NCBI RefSeq assembly: GCF_000721495.1
Contig: NZ_JOHY01000030.1
Coordinates: forward strand, 13,544-77,543
Direction: 5' to 3'
Origin: Streptomyces sp. NRRL F-5123
GTDB lineage: Bacteria > Actinomycetota > Actinomycetes > Streptomycetales > Streptomycetaceae
Length of the DNA: 64,000 bases
This document shows positions 28,701-37,565 of the stretch, piece by piece. A program made the position numbers and the translations under genes. Within the stretch, counting starts at the first letter, position 1, and each line of letters opens with the position of its first letter. The notes under the pieces were generated by a model. It was given only the letters and a program-made list of their open reading frames with translations, was not told where the DNA came from and made no database searches.

Positions 28701-29972
28701 ATGAGCGACAGCCCGCGCGGCACCGCCGCCGAGACCGCCACCCTGCTGCTGTGCGGCGCCCGCCTCACCGACGGCCGGACCGTGGACGTACGGCTGAGCG
28801 GCCCGCGGATCGAGGCGGTCGGCACCGCGGGCAGCCTCGCCGGACCACTCGGCGCCGCCGCCCGGCAGGGCTCCGGCGCGGGTACGGGCACGCGCATCGA
28901 CCTGCGCGGCTACCTGCTGCTGCCCGCGCCCGCCGATCCGCACGCCCATCTGGACCTCGCCCTCACCGCGGGCTGCGCGGGCCCGCCCGCCGACGACGTC
29001 GCCGACGTCCAGCGCCGCGCCACCGAAGCCGCGCTGCTCCAGCTCGGGCACGGCGCGACCGCCGTCCGCAGCCATGTGCGGGTGGGTGACGTGCACGGGC
29101 TGCGCGCCCTCGAAGCGGTGCTCCAGGCCCGGCGCGCGCTGCGCGGCCTGATCGACGTCCAGGTGGTGGCCGTCCCCCGGCTGCTGACCGGGGCGGCGGG
29201 CGCCGACGGGCTCGACGTGCTGCGGGACGCGCTGAAGATGGGCGCCTCCGCGGTCGGCGGCTGCCCCGACCTCGACCCGGACCCGAGCGGGCACGCCGAG
29301 GCGGTCGTCGCTCTCGCGGCGGAGTTCGGAGTGCCTGTCGACCTGCACACCGCCGCCGACGACCCCGCCCGCCTCGCCCGGCTCGCCGCGATGGCCGGCG
29401 GCCTGCGCCCGGGCGTCGCGCTCGGCCCTTGCCACGGGCTCGGTACATTGCCGCGTGACGCGGCAATGCGCGCCGCCGAACGCCTCGCCGCCGCGGGCGT
29501 CTCCGTCGTGGCCCTCCCTCAGGGGGGTTGCAGCGGCGTGGAGACGGTACGCCGCGGCGCCGCGGGCCTCCACACGCCCGTACGGCTGCTGCGCCGCGCG
29601 GGAGTGCCGGTCGCCGCAGGCAGCGGCGCCCTCGCCGACCTGGCCAACCCGGTGGGCCGCGGCGACCCGCTGGAGGCGGCGTTCCTGCTCGCGTCTTACG
29701 GCGAGTGCGAGCCGCTGCACGCGTACGAGCTGATCAGCACGCGGGCCCGCGCCGTACTCGCCCTCCCCGAGGTCCGCGTCGAAGCGGGCTTCCCGGCGGA
29801 ACTCCTCGCAGTACGCGGCGAATCCGTCGAGGGCGTGCTCGCCCTCGCCTACAGCCGCGTCGTCATCCACCACGGCCGCGTCGTCTCCCGCACCAGCGCG
29901 GTCCGCGAGTTCTGCGACACCTCCACCGACCCCGCCCTCGACCTCCCCCGCCAATCCCACCGCGAGCCCTGA
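28701..29972 (+). CDS. Amidohydrolase (cytosine-deaminase-like)
   Basis: 423 residues. The first metal site DPHAHLD is near residue 86, a second His (VDLHTAADD) near residue 214, and a third (LGPCHGLGT) near residue 246. The equivalent of the catalytic/metal Asp in cytosine deaminases (usually G-S-D) reads AAGSGALADLANPVGRGDPLE, so the Asp is replaced. The product may act on a different ring amide or have lost deaminase activity. ATG start with a GAGG site. Confidence 0.8.
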   Translation: MSDSPRGTAAETATLLLCGARLTDGRTVDVRLSGPRIEAVGTAGSLAGPLGAAARQGSGAGTGTRIDLRGYLLLPAPADPHAHLDLALTAGCAGPPADDVADVQRRATEAALLQLGHGATAVRSHVRVGDVHGLRALEAVLQARRALRGLIDVQVVAVPRLLTGAAGADGLDVLRDALKMGASAVGGCPDLDPDPSGHAEAVVALAAEFGVPVDLHTAADDPARLARLAAMAGGLRPGVALGPCHGLGTLPRDAAMRAAERLAAAGVSVVALPQGGCSGVETVRRGAAGLHTPVRLLRRAGVPVAAGSGALADLANPVGRGDPLEAAFLLASYGECEPLHAYELISTRARAVLALPEVRVEAGFPAELLAVRGESVEGVLALAYSRVVIHHGRVVSRTSAVREFCDTSTDPALDLPRQSHREP

Positions 29973-30551
29973 GCAGTCCCTCCCCCGGAGGCCGGCCCCG
30001 GCGAGGACTCGGCGCGCACGCGCAATCCGTCACACGGGGCCGGGCGCCGGGCCGCTCCGAGGGGCGCGTGGGGGCACATCGCGGGCGAGGGCCGGGGAGA
30101 ACCGCGCGCCCAGCCTGCGCGGCGCAAAGGTGGCGACGCGCACCACACGACCCTCCCAGAGGCGCAGGGGCGCGTGGGGGCACATCGCGGGCGGAGCCTG
30201 GGGGAGAACTGCGCGCCCGATCCCCACCACGAGAAGATCGCGCAACCACCGCACAACCCGTCCTGCGGCGCGGCGTCACGACGGCCGCGCGCGAGCAATC
30301 CCCCCCCACCGCGAAAGGCGCCCCACAGCGCAGCGTCGCAAAAGCCGCGCGAGCACCCCCTGCCCCCACCGTCCACGGCCCGCCGTGGAAGGCACCCCGC
30401 AGCGCGAGGGAGCGCGAGGGAGCGCGAGCACTGCGCGGGCCCGCCGCGAGCGACCACCCCGCCCGCCGGGCGAGCCCCCGCGGCAAGCCGCCCGCCAGGG
30501 CCCGGCGCGCCCGGCGGCGCAACCCGCACCCCACCCCGTACCGTCGGAGAC
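29973..30551. other. Intergenic repeat-rich stretch
   Basis: About 580 bases with no supported gene. It includes two copies of a ~51-bp element (30061-30111 and 30167-30218). Their first 27 bases are identical, and both end in a GCGCGCCC-containing block. The rest is GC-rich spacer. The promoter of the next gene lies near 30,500-30,545. Confidence 0.6.
30061..30218. repeat. Paired ~51-bp intergenic repeats
   Basis: Copies at 30061-30111 and 30167-30218 share GGGGCGCGTGGGGGCACATC and then GCGGGCG, and after a few changes AGAAC-GCGCGCCC. They resemble the dispersed intergenic repeats found between Streptomyces genes. Function unknown. Confidence 0.75.
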
Positions 30552-31205
30552 ATGCGTATCGTCATCGCCGGAGGCCACGGCCAGATCGCCCGCCGCATGG
30601 AACGCCTGCTCGCCGCCCGGGGTGACCACGCGGTCGGCCTGATCCGCAATCCCGACCAGGCCGACGACCTGCGCGAGGCCGGCGCCCAGCCCGTCGTGCT
30701 GGACCTTGAGGCCACGCCCGCCGAATCGGTGGCGACAGCCCTCGCGGGCGCGGACGCCGCCGTCTTCGCCGCGGGCGCGGGCCCGGGCAGCGGGGTGGAC
30801 CGCAAGCAGACGGTCGACCGCGACGCCGCCGTCCTGCTCGCCGACGCCGCCGAACGCGCCGGCGTACGCCGCTTCCTCGTGGTCTCCTCGATGGGCGCTG
30901 ACGCGCAGTCCACCTACGAGGAGCCGGGCTTCCAGGCATATCTGCGGGCCAAGGGCGCCGCGGACGACGCGATCCGGTCGCGTGCGTCCCTGGACTGGAC
31001 GATCCTGCGCCCCGGTTCGCTCACCGACGACCCGGGTACGGGCCGGGTCACCCTCGCCGCGAGCACCGGGCGCGGCTCGGTGCCGCGCGACGACGTGGCC
31101 GCCGTGCTCGTCGAGCTGCTGGACGCGCCGCAGGCCGTCGGCAAGACGCTGGAGCTGGTCGGCGGCTCCACGGAGATCCCGGCGGCGGTCGCCGGCCTGC
31201 GCTGA
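30552..31205 (+). CDS. NAD(P)H-binding atypical SDR (NmrA/YwnB-like)
   Basis: 217 residues with an N-terminal dinucleotide site MRIVIAGGHGQIARRM (G-G-x-G-x-I) and a conserved VSSMGAD near residue 115. A substrate-side YLRAKGAADDAIR segment holds the Tyr/Lys pair near residues 132-136. ATG at 30552 with GGAGA upstream. Probably an NAD(P)-binding epimerase/reductase-fold sensor; no substrate assigned. Confidence 0.85.
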   Translation: MRIVIAGGHGQIARRMERLLAARGDHAVGLIRNPDQADDLREAGAQPVVLDLEATPAESVATALAGADAAVFAAGAGPGSGVDRKQTVDRDAAVLLADAAERAGVRRFLVVSSMGADAQSTYEEPGFQAYLRAKGAADDAIRSRASLDWTILRPGSLTDDPGTGRVTLAASTGRGSVPRDDVAAVLVELLDAPQAVGKTLELVGGSTEIPAAVAGLR

Positions 31206-31413
31206 CGTACGGCCCCCGGCGCGCGGGAGCGGGGGCGGCGCGCAAGGTCGGCCGAAACCCCCGCCTCCCACCCCGGCACGCCTCCTGTCCGGGCGGCCCG
31301 CGCCCGCCTTCCTTCCTGGTGTCAGGACCACCAGCAGAACTCCCAACTGGTTGCCCGCCACCGCGCCTTCGATGATCGAGAGGCAAGCGAAGGAACGGCG
31401 GAAGGCGCGGAAC

Positions 31414-32100
31414 ATGCGTGTGGTGATCATGGGCGGAACGTCCGGCATAGGGCTGGCGACAGCCGAGAAGCTGACGGCGGCGGGCGCGGAGGTGATCGTC
31501 ACCGGGCGCGACGAGGAGCGCCTCGCGGCGGTGAAGGACCGGGTGGCCGCCGCAGAGCAGGTGGACGGCACGGACGCGGGGGCGGTGACCGCCTTCTTCG
31601 ATCGGGTGGGCGCCTTCGACCACCTGGTGCTGGCGTTCAGCCCGGGCGCCCTGGGCCTCGGGCCGCTGGCGGAGGTGGATCTCGCCGACGTCAGGGGCGC
31701 GTTCGAGGGCAAGCTCTTCGGCTACCTGCACGCCGTGCAGAAGGCGCGGGTGACCGGCTCGGTCACGATGGTGTCCGCGGCCTCCGCGCGCGCCGCGCTC
31801 CCCGGCACCGTGGCGCTCGCGGCGGTCAACGGGGCGATCGAGCGGATCGTCTCCCCGCTCGCGGCCGAGATGTCGCCGGTGCGGGTGAACGCGGTCGCGC
31901 CCGGCGCGGTGGACACGCCCTGGTGGTCGTTCCTGCCCGACGGGACGCGGGAGGCGGCCCTCGCCGAGTTCGTGAAGGACATGCCCGTCAAGCGGGTGGG
32001 TACGGCGGCGGACGTGGCGGACGCGATCGCGTACGTCATCGCGGCGTCGTACGTGACCGGCACGGTGCTGCCGGTGGACGGCGGCGCCACGGTCGCCTGA
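31414..32100 (+). CDS. SDR-family protein lacking the catalytic Tyr/Lys
   Basis: 228 residues. The cofactor-binding GGTSGIGLATAEKL at residues 7-20 and the C-terminal PGAVDTP and PVDGGATVA are typical of SDR enzymes. The active-site YxxxK is replaced by LAAVN (Leu for Tyr, Asn for Lys) near residue 138. The Ser region VSAASARAA is still present. It may bind a dinucleotide without oxidoreductase activity. ATG at 31414. Confidence 0.85.
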   Translation: MRVVIMGGTSGIGLATAEKLTAAGAEVIVTGRDEERLAAVKDRVAAAEQVDGTDAGAVTAFFDRVGAFDHLVLAFSPGALGLGPLAEVDLADVRGAFEGKLFGYLHAVQKARVTGSVTMVSAASARAALPGTVALAAVNGAIERIVSPLAAEMSPVRVNAVAPGAVDTPWWSFLPDGTREAALAEFVKDMPVKRVGTAADVADAIAYVIAASYVTGTVLPVDGGATVA

Positions 32101-32120
32101 GCGGCGGAGGCGGGGGCCCG

Positions 32121-32220
32121 GCGGGAACGGGGGCCGGGTCCGCGCCCCGCGGGAACGGGGGCCGGGGCGCCGGGTTCGCCCCCGGCGGGAACGGGGGCCG
32201 GGGCGCCGGGTTCGCCCCCG
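32121..32220. repeat. 36-bp tandem repeat (two exact copies plus a shorter one)
   Basis: Exact copies at 32149-32184 and 32185-32220 begin GCGGGAACGGGGGCCGGGG. A 28-bp degenerate copy lies at 32121-32148. They sit between the SDR and HAD genes. Self-complementary GC blocks may form stems and act as a terminator for the SDR gene. Confidence 0.9.
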
Positions 32221-32282
32221 GCCCCCCGGCGTGCCGTCGCCCGATCCCGGCGCCCCCGCCGTTGTCCGACCCCCGTGGCACG

Positions 32283-32822
32283 ATGACGTACGTGAGCCGA
32301 CCGCTGCTCTACCTCGACGTCGACGGCCCCCTCAACCCGTACGCCGCGCAGCCCGAGCGCCGCCCGCCCGGCTACACCACCCTCCGGGTCACGCTCGGCC
32401 CGGACCGTTCCGCTCTGTCCGGGCGCACCCTGCGCGTCTGGCTCGCCCCCTGGCACGGCCCCGCCCTGCTCGACCTCGGCTACGAGCTGTACTGGGCCAC
32501 CACGTGGATGGCCGACGCCAACCGGTGGATCGCCCCGGTTCTCGGCCTGCCCGAACTGCCGTACGTCGACTTCGGCGACGCGCTGCTCAGCGAGCGCCCG
32601 GACGGCGTCCACTGGAAGACGGCCGCGCTCGTCGACCACGCCGCCGGCCGCCCGTTCGCGTGGGTCGACGACGAGCAGAGCGCCCTGGACGGGGAGTACG
32701 TCGCCGGCCACCACCCGGCTCCCGCGCTGCTCCACCACGTCAGCCCGCGGCTCGGGCTGCGCCCCGCGGATTTCGAGACGCTCGCCGAGTGGTCGACCGA
32801 CGCCCGGGACGCCGCCACCTGA
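32283..32822 (+). CDS. HAD-like domain protein (Swiss-Army-Knife RNA-repair HAD type)
   Basis: 179 residues. The HAD motif I is LYLDVDGPLNPY near residue 11, and the later acidic cluster WVDDEQSALD near residue 127 fits motif IV. ATTWMADAN near residue 72 gives motif II. It resembles the stand-alone HAD domain often annotated from Swiss Army Knife RNA repair proteins. Substrate unknown. A GTG at 32292 is an alternative start. Confidence 0.8.
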   Translation: MTYVSRPLLYLDVDGPLNPYAAQPERRPPGYTTLRVTLGPDRSALSGRTLRVWLAPWHGPALLDLGYELYWATTWMADANRWIAPVLGLPELPYVDFGDALLSERPDGVHWKTAALVDHAAGRPFAWVDDEQSALDGEYVAGHHPAPALLHHVSPRLGLRPADFETLAEWSTDARDAAT

Positions 32823-32829
32823 CACCCCC

Positions 32830-33681
32830 TCAGCCGCTCTGCTCCCGCGCCGCGAGGGCCTCCCGCAGCCGCCGGTCCAGGTCGGAGCCCGGCGGGGTCA
32901 GGTAGGACACCACTGTCTTGTCGTCGTTCGCGATGTGCATCTTGGCGTACTCGAACGTGGCCTCGCCGAGGAGTGGATGAGCGATCGTGCGCGGCTTCGG
33001 GACGTACGGTGTCAGGTCCTTGCGGCCCCACAGCCGGCCGAAGTCGGGGCTGGCACGCTCCAGGCCGCGCAGCAGGGCGACGACGTCGGGGTCCAGGATG
33101 TGCTCGCCCACCTGGGCGCGGAAGAGGGCGAGGGTGTGGGCCGCCTCCTCCTCCCAGTCCAGGGAGACCGCCCGTGCCTCGGGCGAGGTGAAGGTGAGCC
33201 ACAGGATGTTGCGGCGCTCGGCGGGCAGGGCGGCGAGGTCGCCGAGGATCAGCTCGCAGCCGGCGTTCCAGGCGAGGACGTCGAAGCGCCGGTTGACGAC
33301 GAAGGACGGGTTCGGGTCCAGGTGCGCGAGCAGCAGCTCGTACGGCCGGGGTATCCCGGAAGGGGCGGGTGGACCGGCGGGCGGGTCGGCGGGCGGCACC
33401 TCGCCGGCGAGCCGGTAGAGGTGGTCGCGCTCCACGGTGTCGAGCCCGAGGGCGGGAACGAGGCTGCCCAGCACCTGCCGCGAGACCTTGATCTCGCGCC
33501 CCTGCTCCAGCCACGTGTACCAGGTGATGCTGAGTCCCGCGAGGGTCGCGACCTCCTCGCGCCGCAACCCCGGGGTCCGCCGCTGCCCGACCACCCGCAG
33601 CCCCGCGTCCTCGGGGCTGCGCCGCTCCCGCCGGCTCCTGATGAACTCCGCCAGCTCGCGCCGCCGCTCGACATCCGCCAC
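32830..33681 (-). CDS. XRE-family regulator with MmyB-like ligand domain
   Basis: 283 residues. The N-terminal HTH is TPGLRREEVATLAGLSITWYTWLEQGR (residues ~36-62). The C-terminal region matches the MmyB-like domain (PSFVVNRRFDVLAWNAGCELILGD, then HPLLGEATFEYAKMHIANDDKTVVSYL). Family members often control adjacent SDR or oxidoreductase genes; here the nearest such gene is the SDR at 31414. ATG at 33681. Confidence 0.92.
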   Translation of the reverse strand: MADVERRRELAEFIRSRRERRSPEDAGLRVVGQRRTPGLRREEVATLAGLSITWYTWLEQGREIKVSRQVLGSLVPALGLDTVERDHLYRLAGEVPPADPPAGPPAPSGIPRPYELLLAHLDPNPSFVVNRRFDVLAWNAGCELILGDLAALPAERRNILWLTFTSPEARAVSLDWEEEAAHTLALFRAQVGEHILDPDVVALLRGLERASPDFGRLWGRKDLTPYVPKPRTIAHPLLGEATFEYAKMHIANDDKTVVSYLTPPGSDLDRRLREALAAREQSG

Positions 33682-33771
33682 CGCTCCCCCTCACGCCCCT
33701 CTGCCTGCCCGCCTGCCGTCAGCTCAGCCTAGGCAGTCGCGGCCCACCGTCTGCGGGAGAATCGACGGACG

Positions 33772-34407
33772 ATGACCGACCTCACGCCCCTCCCCACCCC
33801 CGAGGACATCCGCCGCCTGCACGAGCGGTACGCCCCCTCGCCCCAGGCCTTCGAGTCCGTCCACGGCCACTGCGTCATCGTCTGGCGCATCGCCGAGCAG
33901 CTCCTCGACGCCCTGGCCGCCCGCGGCACCCCCGCCGCCGTCGACCGCGACCTCGTCCGCGCGGGCTGCCTCGTCCACGACATCGGCGTCTACCGCCTCT
34001 ACGACGCCGACGGCGGCGGCTTCGACCGCGCCAACTACATCCGCCACGGCCTCCTCGGCCACGAGATCCTCGCCGCCGAGGGCCTCCCCGAAGTCCTCTG
34101 CCGATTCTGCTCGCACCACACCGGCGTGGGCCTCACGAAGAACGACGTCACCCGCCAGAACCTCCCCCTCCCACCCGCCGACTACCTGGCGGAGACCCCG
34201 GAGGAGCAGCTCGTGATGTACGCCGACAAATTCCACAGCAAGAGCACGCCCCCCAGGTTCCTGACCCCCGCCGCCTACACCACCGCCGTCCGCCGCTTCG
34301 GCGACGCCAAGGCCGAGGCCTTCACCCACCTCCGCCACACCTTCGGCGACCCCGACGTCCACACCCTCTCCACCACCCACGCCCACCGCCTCGTGGACGC
34401 CCCCTGA
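33772..34407 (+). CDS. HD-domain phosphohydrolase family protein
   Basis: 211 residues with HGHC near residue 31, the core HD pair VHDIGVYRLYD near residue 67 and further His residues (IRHGLLGHEIL, CSHHTGVG). Family members hydrolyse nucleotide phosphates or cyclic nucleotides, but the substrate is unassigned. ATG at 33772, divergent from the XRE gene. Confidence 0.85.
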   Translation: MTDLTPLPTPEDIRRLHERYAPSPQAFESVHGHCVIVWRIAEQLLDALAARGTPAAVDRDLVRAGCLVHDIGVYRLYDADGGGFDRANYIRHGLLGHEILAAEGLPEVLCRFCSHHTGVGLTKNDVTRQNLPLPPADYLAETPEEQLVMYADKFHSKSTPPRFLTPAAYTTAVRRFGDAKAEAFTHLRHTFGDPDVHTLSTTHAHRLVDAP

Positions 34408-34432
34408 CGGGACCGCGCGCGCCCCGCCCGTC

Positions 34433-34618
34433 TCAGCGCCGCCAGCGACGTCTTCCCGAGGTGGCCCGGACGCCGCCGAACCCGGCCAGATGCAGGGCGA
34501 CGAAGAACGCCCCGGCGATCAGCAGGCTGAACGGCGTGAACGCCGCATCGGTGTGTGTGCTGGTGGCATTGATGAGATAAGCGATGGCGAGAATGACGGC
34601 GCCCACGGCTGCCAGCAT
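34433..34618 (-). CDS. Small two-helix membrane protein
   Basis: 61 residues with membrane segments AVGAVILAIAYLINA and PFSLLIAGAFFVALHLAGF and a basic tail GRRRWRR. The ATG at 34618 is chosen because AAGGAGGG lies seven bases upstream. Function unknown; the pattern resembles small hypothetical membrane proteins common in Streptomyces. Confidence 0.75.
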   Translation of the reverse strand: MLAAVGAVILAIAYLINATSTHTDAAFTPFSLLIAGAFFVALHLAGFGGVRATSGRRRWRR

Positions 34619-34670
34619 CGGATGCCCTCCTTGACGACGAACAGTCCTGCGCCGGCGGGAAGCCGAGCCT

Positions 34671-35543
34671 TCACTCAGCCGTACCGGACGCCCTTGCCGA
34701 TCCGGTGCCCCCAAACGGCTGTTTGAATCCGCGGCGGCGTCCGTGGCCCTTCCCCCGCGGCCTACCGCGCGTCCTCGTAGTCCGCGACGTTCGCGGAGAC
34801 CGCTCTGAGCAGCGGCTGCAGGGTGTCCCAAGCGTCTGGTAGTCGCCGACCCGGCCGTCCGACCACTGGGCCAGCCCGACCACCATGGTCCGGCCTTGCC
34901 CGGTGAAGGACTGCACCAGGCCGCTGTCCGCGGGAAGGATGCGCAGACCGGAACCCGGCGGCGGGGCCTGGACGGCCACCTCGTAGTCGTCGAAGGCCAT
35001 GGTCAGCTCGGTCACCAGCTTCACCGTGTCCACCGGGTCCTTCATCGTGAAGGCGGCCAGGCTGAACTGGTTGTTGTGCGCGTCCTTGTAGAGGGCGGTC
35101 TCCTCGCCGACACACCCCGCACTCGCGCCGATCATGCCGATGAGCCGCGGCCCGACCAGGTCGGGTTCGGTGCAGGACGTCATCGTGGCCGCGGCCACCT
35201 TGGTGTACGCGCCGCTGCCACTCCCGACCTGCTCAGGGAACGCCTCCGCCAACGGCACCATCGCCCGCTCCGCGCCGGGAGCCGCCGAACTCGAAGCGAC
35301 AGCGGGCGCGGCGGGCGCCCCGGTCGCAGCGACGTCCCCCGGCGAAGGACTCGCCTGCCTCAGCACGACAGAGGCCACCACCGCTGCCACCACCACCGAC
35401 GCCCCGACAGCCCACGGCCACCTCCGCTTCCGCCTCCGCGCTGCCCCAGAATCAGCAACGGGTGCGGTGGCGGTCTCCCTGGCGGAGCGCTCAACGAAGT
35501 CGTTCCACTCGTCGTCACTCACACGGCCCTGACCTGCGGGCAT
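34671..35543 (-). pseudogene. Membrane-anchored secreted-domain protein, frameshifted near its end
   Basis: From an ATG near 35543: an acidic cytosolic start (SDDEWNDFVERSARE), a basic stop and one membrane helix (WAVGASVVVAAVVASVVLR), then an extracytoplasmic domain with paired cysteines (TMTSCTEPD, SAGCVGEETA). After VGDYQ the frame shifts. The natural ending AWDTLQPLLRAVSANVADYEDAR continues in another frame and stops at 34762, whereas the open frame reads on to 34671 in basic low-complexity sequence. A one-base deletion (a G in CAGGAC) would explain it. Confidence 0.65.
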
Positions 35544-35690
35544 ATCGTCATTCGTCGGCACGGACGCAACGTAGTGGGCCCCGAACGCCGAGCGCTCCAG
35601 CCGCGAGATCACAGCATGATCACTATCCGTCAACACCGGTGTGCACAAGCACCAACGCCCCCACCACCCACCACCCAGCCCGCATACGAC

Positions 35691-35732
35691 GAAGGGCCCC
35701 TGAGCAGCAAAAAAGCTGCTCAGGGGCCCTTC
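35691..35732 (-). terminator. Chromosomal tRNA-Tyr terminator (left of element)
   Basis: Perfect 18-bp stem (GAAGGGCCCCTGAGCAGC) with a six-A loop on the plus strand. It lies just left of the left att repeat. Before integration it would have followed the tRNA-Tyr gene. Confidence 0.9.
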
Positions 35733-35734
35733 AA

Positions 35735-35794
35735 CCATGTGGCGGCACGTGGATTCGAACCACGGTAGGCTAAGCCGACGGATTTACAGTCCGC
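35735..35794. repeat. Left attachment site (attL), tRNA-Tyr 3' fragment
   Basis: 60 bases identical to 52745-52804. They hold the 3' half of tRNA-Tyr, from the anticodon loop to the discriminator base, without the 5' half. This is the displaced original 3' end of the tRNA gene after integration. Confidence 0.95.
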
Positions 35795-36022
35795 ATACGT
35801 GTTCTGAGCGCCCATCAATTGACCAGGCCCTCCACGTCACTCCCCCGACTGCACCAGAGCGACCGTCCATGCCTCGTCCTGATCAAGGAAGGTGGTCAGG
35901 GCTCGTCTCGCCGGCATCGCTCAACACTTTCGGCGTACTCCTCTGAGTGCTCCAGTAATTACAGATGCGTGTGCTCCGGTCAGCGATCGGCTGCCTGCTG
36001 GTTGTGGCCAACCGCATTGCGA

Positions 36023-36541
36023 TCAAGTACCGAAGCCGTCGTCTGGGGCGCTGGCCTCCAGCGGCGTGCACTCGTGTGCGGTAATCCAGTGGCCGACGCT
36101 GTCCAGAAGGGCCTCGGAGCCGGACTCGGTCCGGAAGGTGAAGGTGGCCCCAGTCGACTCCACCTGTAGGGCCAGCTGTCGGGGCGGCTGGTGGAGTGTC
36201 ACTGGACTGAAGCGGCAGCCGATCGAGTTGAGCTCGGCTGTGACCTGTGCGTGAGTGAGGGGTCCTGCGGACACGGCGAGTGACTTCGACCCTGGGACGG
36301 GAAGCTCGATGGTGTTCCGCCAGGTCTGCACGCTGATCATCGTGACGCGGCGGCAGCGACACACACAGAGCTCAGCATCTCCATAGGAGAACAGGTGAGG
36401 CCAGCGCCGCCGCTTGCTCACTCGGCCAATGTCCCACGGCGGCCCGAGCGTCGCCGCGATGTCGTTGAGTTTCGCGCCGCAGTGCACTGGGCCGATGGCT
36501 GCGGTGGAGCCGAACTCGGCCAGGGTTCGAAGCACGTTCAC
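36023..36541 (-). CDS. Unknown protein at the left end of the element
   Basis: 172 residues, not recognised. It contains two segments: GAKLNDIAATLGPPWDIGRVSKRRRWPHLFSYGDAEL, resembling short actinobacterial regulator-type sequence seen near element genes, and a C-terminal part of mixed composition. First gene inside attL; about 230 bases separate it from the repeat. Probably cargo. Confidence 0.7.
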   Translation of the reverse strand: MNVLRTLAEFGSTAAIGPVHCGAKLNDIAATLGPPWDIGRVSKRRRWPHLFSYGDAELCVCRCRRVTMISVQTWRNTIELPVPGSKSLAVSAGPLTHAQVTAELNSIGCRFSPVTLHQPPRQLALQVESTGATFTFRTESGSEALLDSVGHWITAHECTPLEASAPDDGFGT

Positions 36542-36732
36542 GCAGCGGAGCGTGCCACCTGGCCTGCTCCGACGTCCACCGGGGCCGATCCGCCTGTCCG
36601 TCCCACTGCGGTGAGATGAATTCAGCAGGTCTGCTCGCCGAGGCGTGAAAGCCTGCTCCCGGCCCCCGCCTCGTCACCCCAGAAAAAGTCTATAAAACGG
36701 CACCCCGTCGGCTCTCGCCACGCACCCTACCT

Positions 36733-37398
36733 TCAATCTCCCGACGGGAAGGAATCGAATAGTGAGGGCTGTTCATACGAGAGAACATTGCCGTATTTGA
36801 CCGCATTTATGGCCGCCCTGAGTTCGGCTCGCACGGCTTCAACAGAATTCGGGCCAGCCCCGTTGCGCAGCCATACTGGCCAATTTGAGAAGAATAGGGT
36901 GCGGGCGGGTCTAGTCATGGACCGGAGATACTGAATTTTTGCCTGCTGCGGCAAGTCTGACACGGCGACCCACCGCGCAGTGAGAGCATAATCGGCCAGC
37001 AGCTCGCCGAAAAACAGCTTCACTAGAGAATGACCACTCGATTCATAGCTGTCCACGATAACTTTCGTAGCCTCATCAAGCTGATCCTGCCAACGCCGCT
37101 TCTCAATGTAGATCTTACTCACAATGCTTCCGAAGTGCGTACTTGTTACAGCGCGCCCATCGCGCTCTTCACGCGTTGTCGTAGTCGCACGCTCCGAGGT
37201 TTGCTGCCCTGCTTCTAGTCGATCACAGGCCGCCAAAATCGTGGTTGCCTGTTGCGCTAAGCGGTAGCGCACACGAAGGCTCTCTCTTACTCTCTCACTG
37301 CGAGCTTCGAGCCATGGCTTAACGGTCAACTCCAATACCACCGTAGTTCCGAGTGCCGTCAGCACAGCCGCGATTATCGCCGCACCCACACCAGACAT
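36733..37398 (-). CDS. Membrane-anchored protein of unknown function, lower GC
   Basis: 221 residues. One N-terminal membrane helix (GAAIIAAVLTALGTTVVLEL) is followed by a cytosolic, helix-rich, charged domain with no family recognised. The DNA from ~36,700 to ~37,560 is visibly richer in A/T than its neighbours, with codons such as AAT, ATA and AGT that are rare in the flanking genes. This suggests recent acquisition from another host. It has the same build as the next gene, at 37566. Confidence 0.75.
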   Translation of the reverse strand: MSGVGAAIIAAVLTALGTTVVLELTVKPWLEARSERVRESLRVRYRLAQQATTILAACDRLEAGQQTSERATTTTREERDGRAVTSTHFGSIVSKIYIEKRRWQDQLDEATKVIVDSYESSGHSLVKLFFGELLADYALTARWVAVSDLPQQAKIQYLRSMTRPARTLFFSNWPVWLRNGAGPNSVEAVRAELRAAINAVKYGNVLSYEQPSLFDSFPSGD

Positions 37399-37565
37399 TT
37401 CTCACACCAACACCAATCTTTGCAGCAGTGTCATGCAACGCAGACGCAAGTAGATGAGTCACGCACGAATTCCCAAAAATATCCGACGCGATTCAATCGA
37501 TCGATCGCTGATTGTAATTTTTGAAACTCGGCAAGAGGATTGCGAAAACGTGATTCGCACTCTCA

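Noticed and set aside
32121..32220. CRISPR array from the 36-bp repeats
   Set aside because: Copies are directly adjacent without spacers.
35741..35794. A second tRNA-Tyr gene at the left end
   Set aside because: Only the 3' half is present; sequence beyond 35794 does not form the acceptor and D arms. It is the attL remnant.
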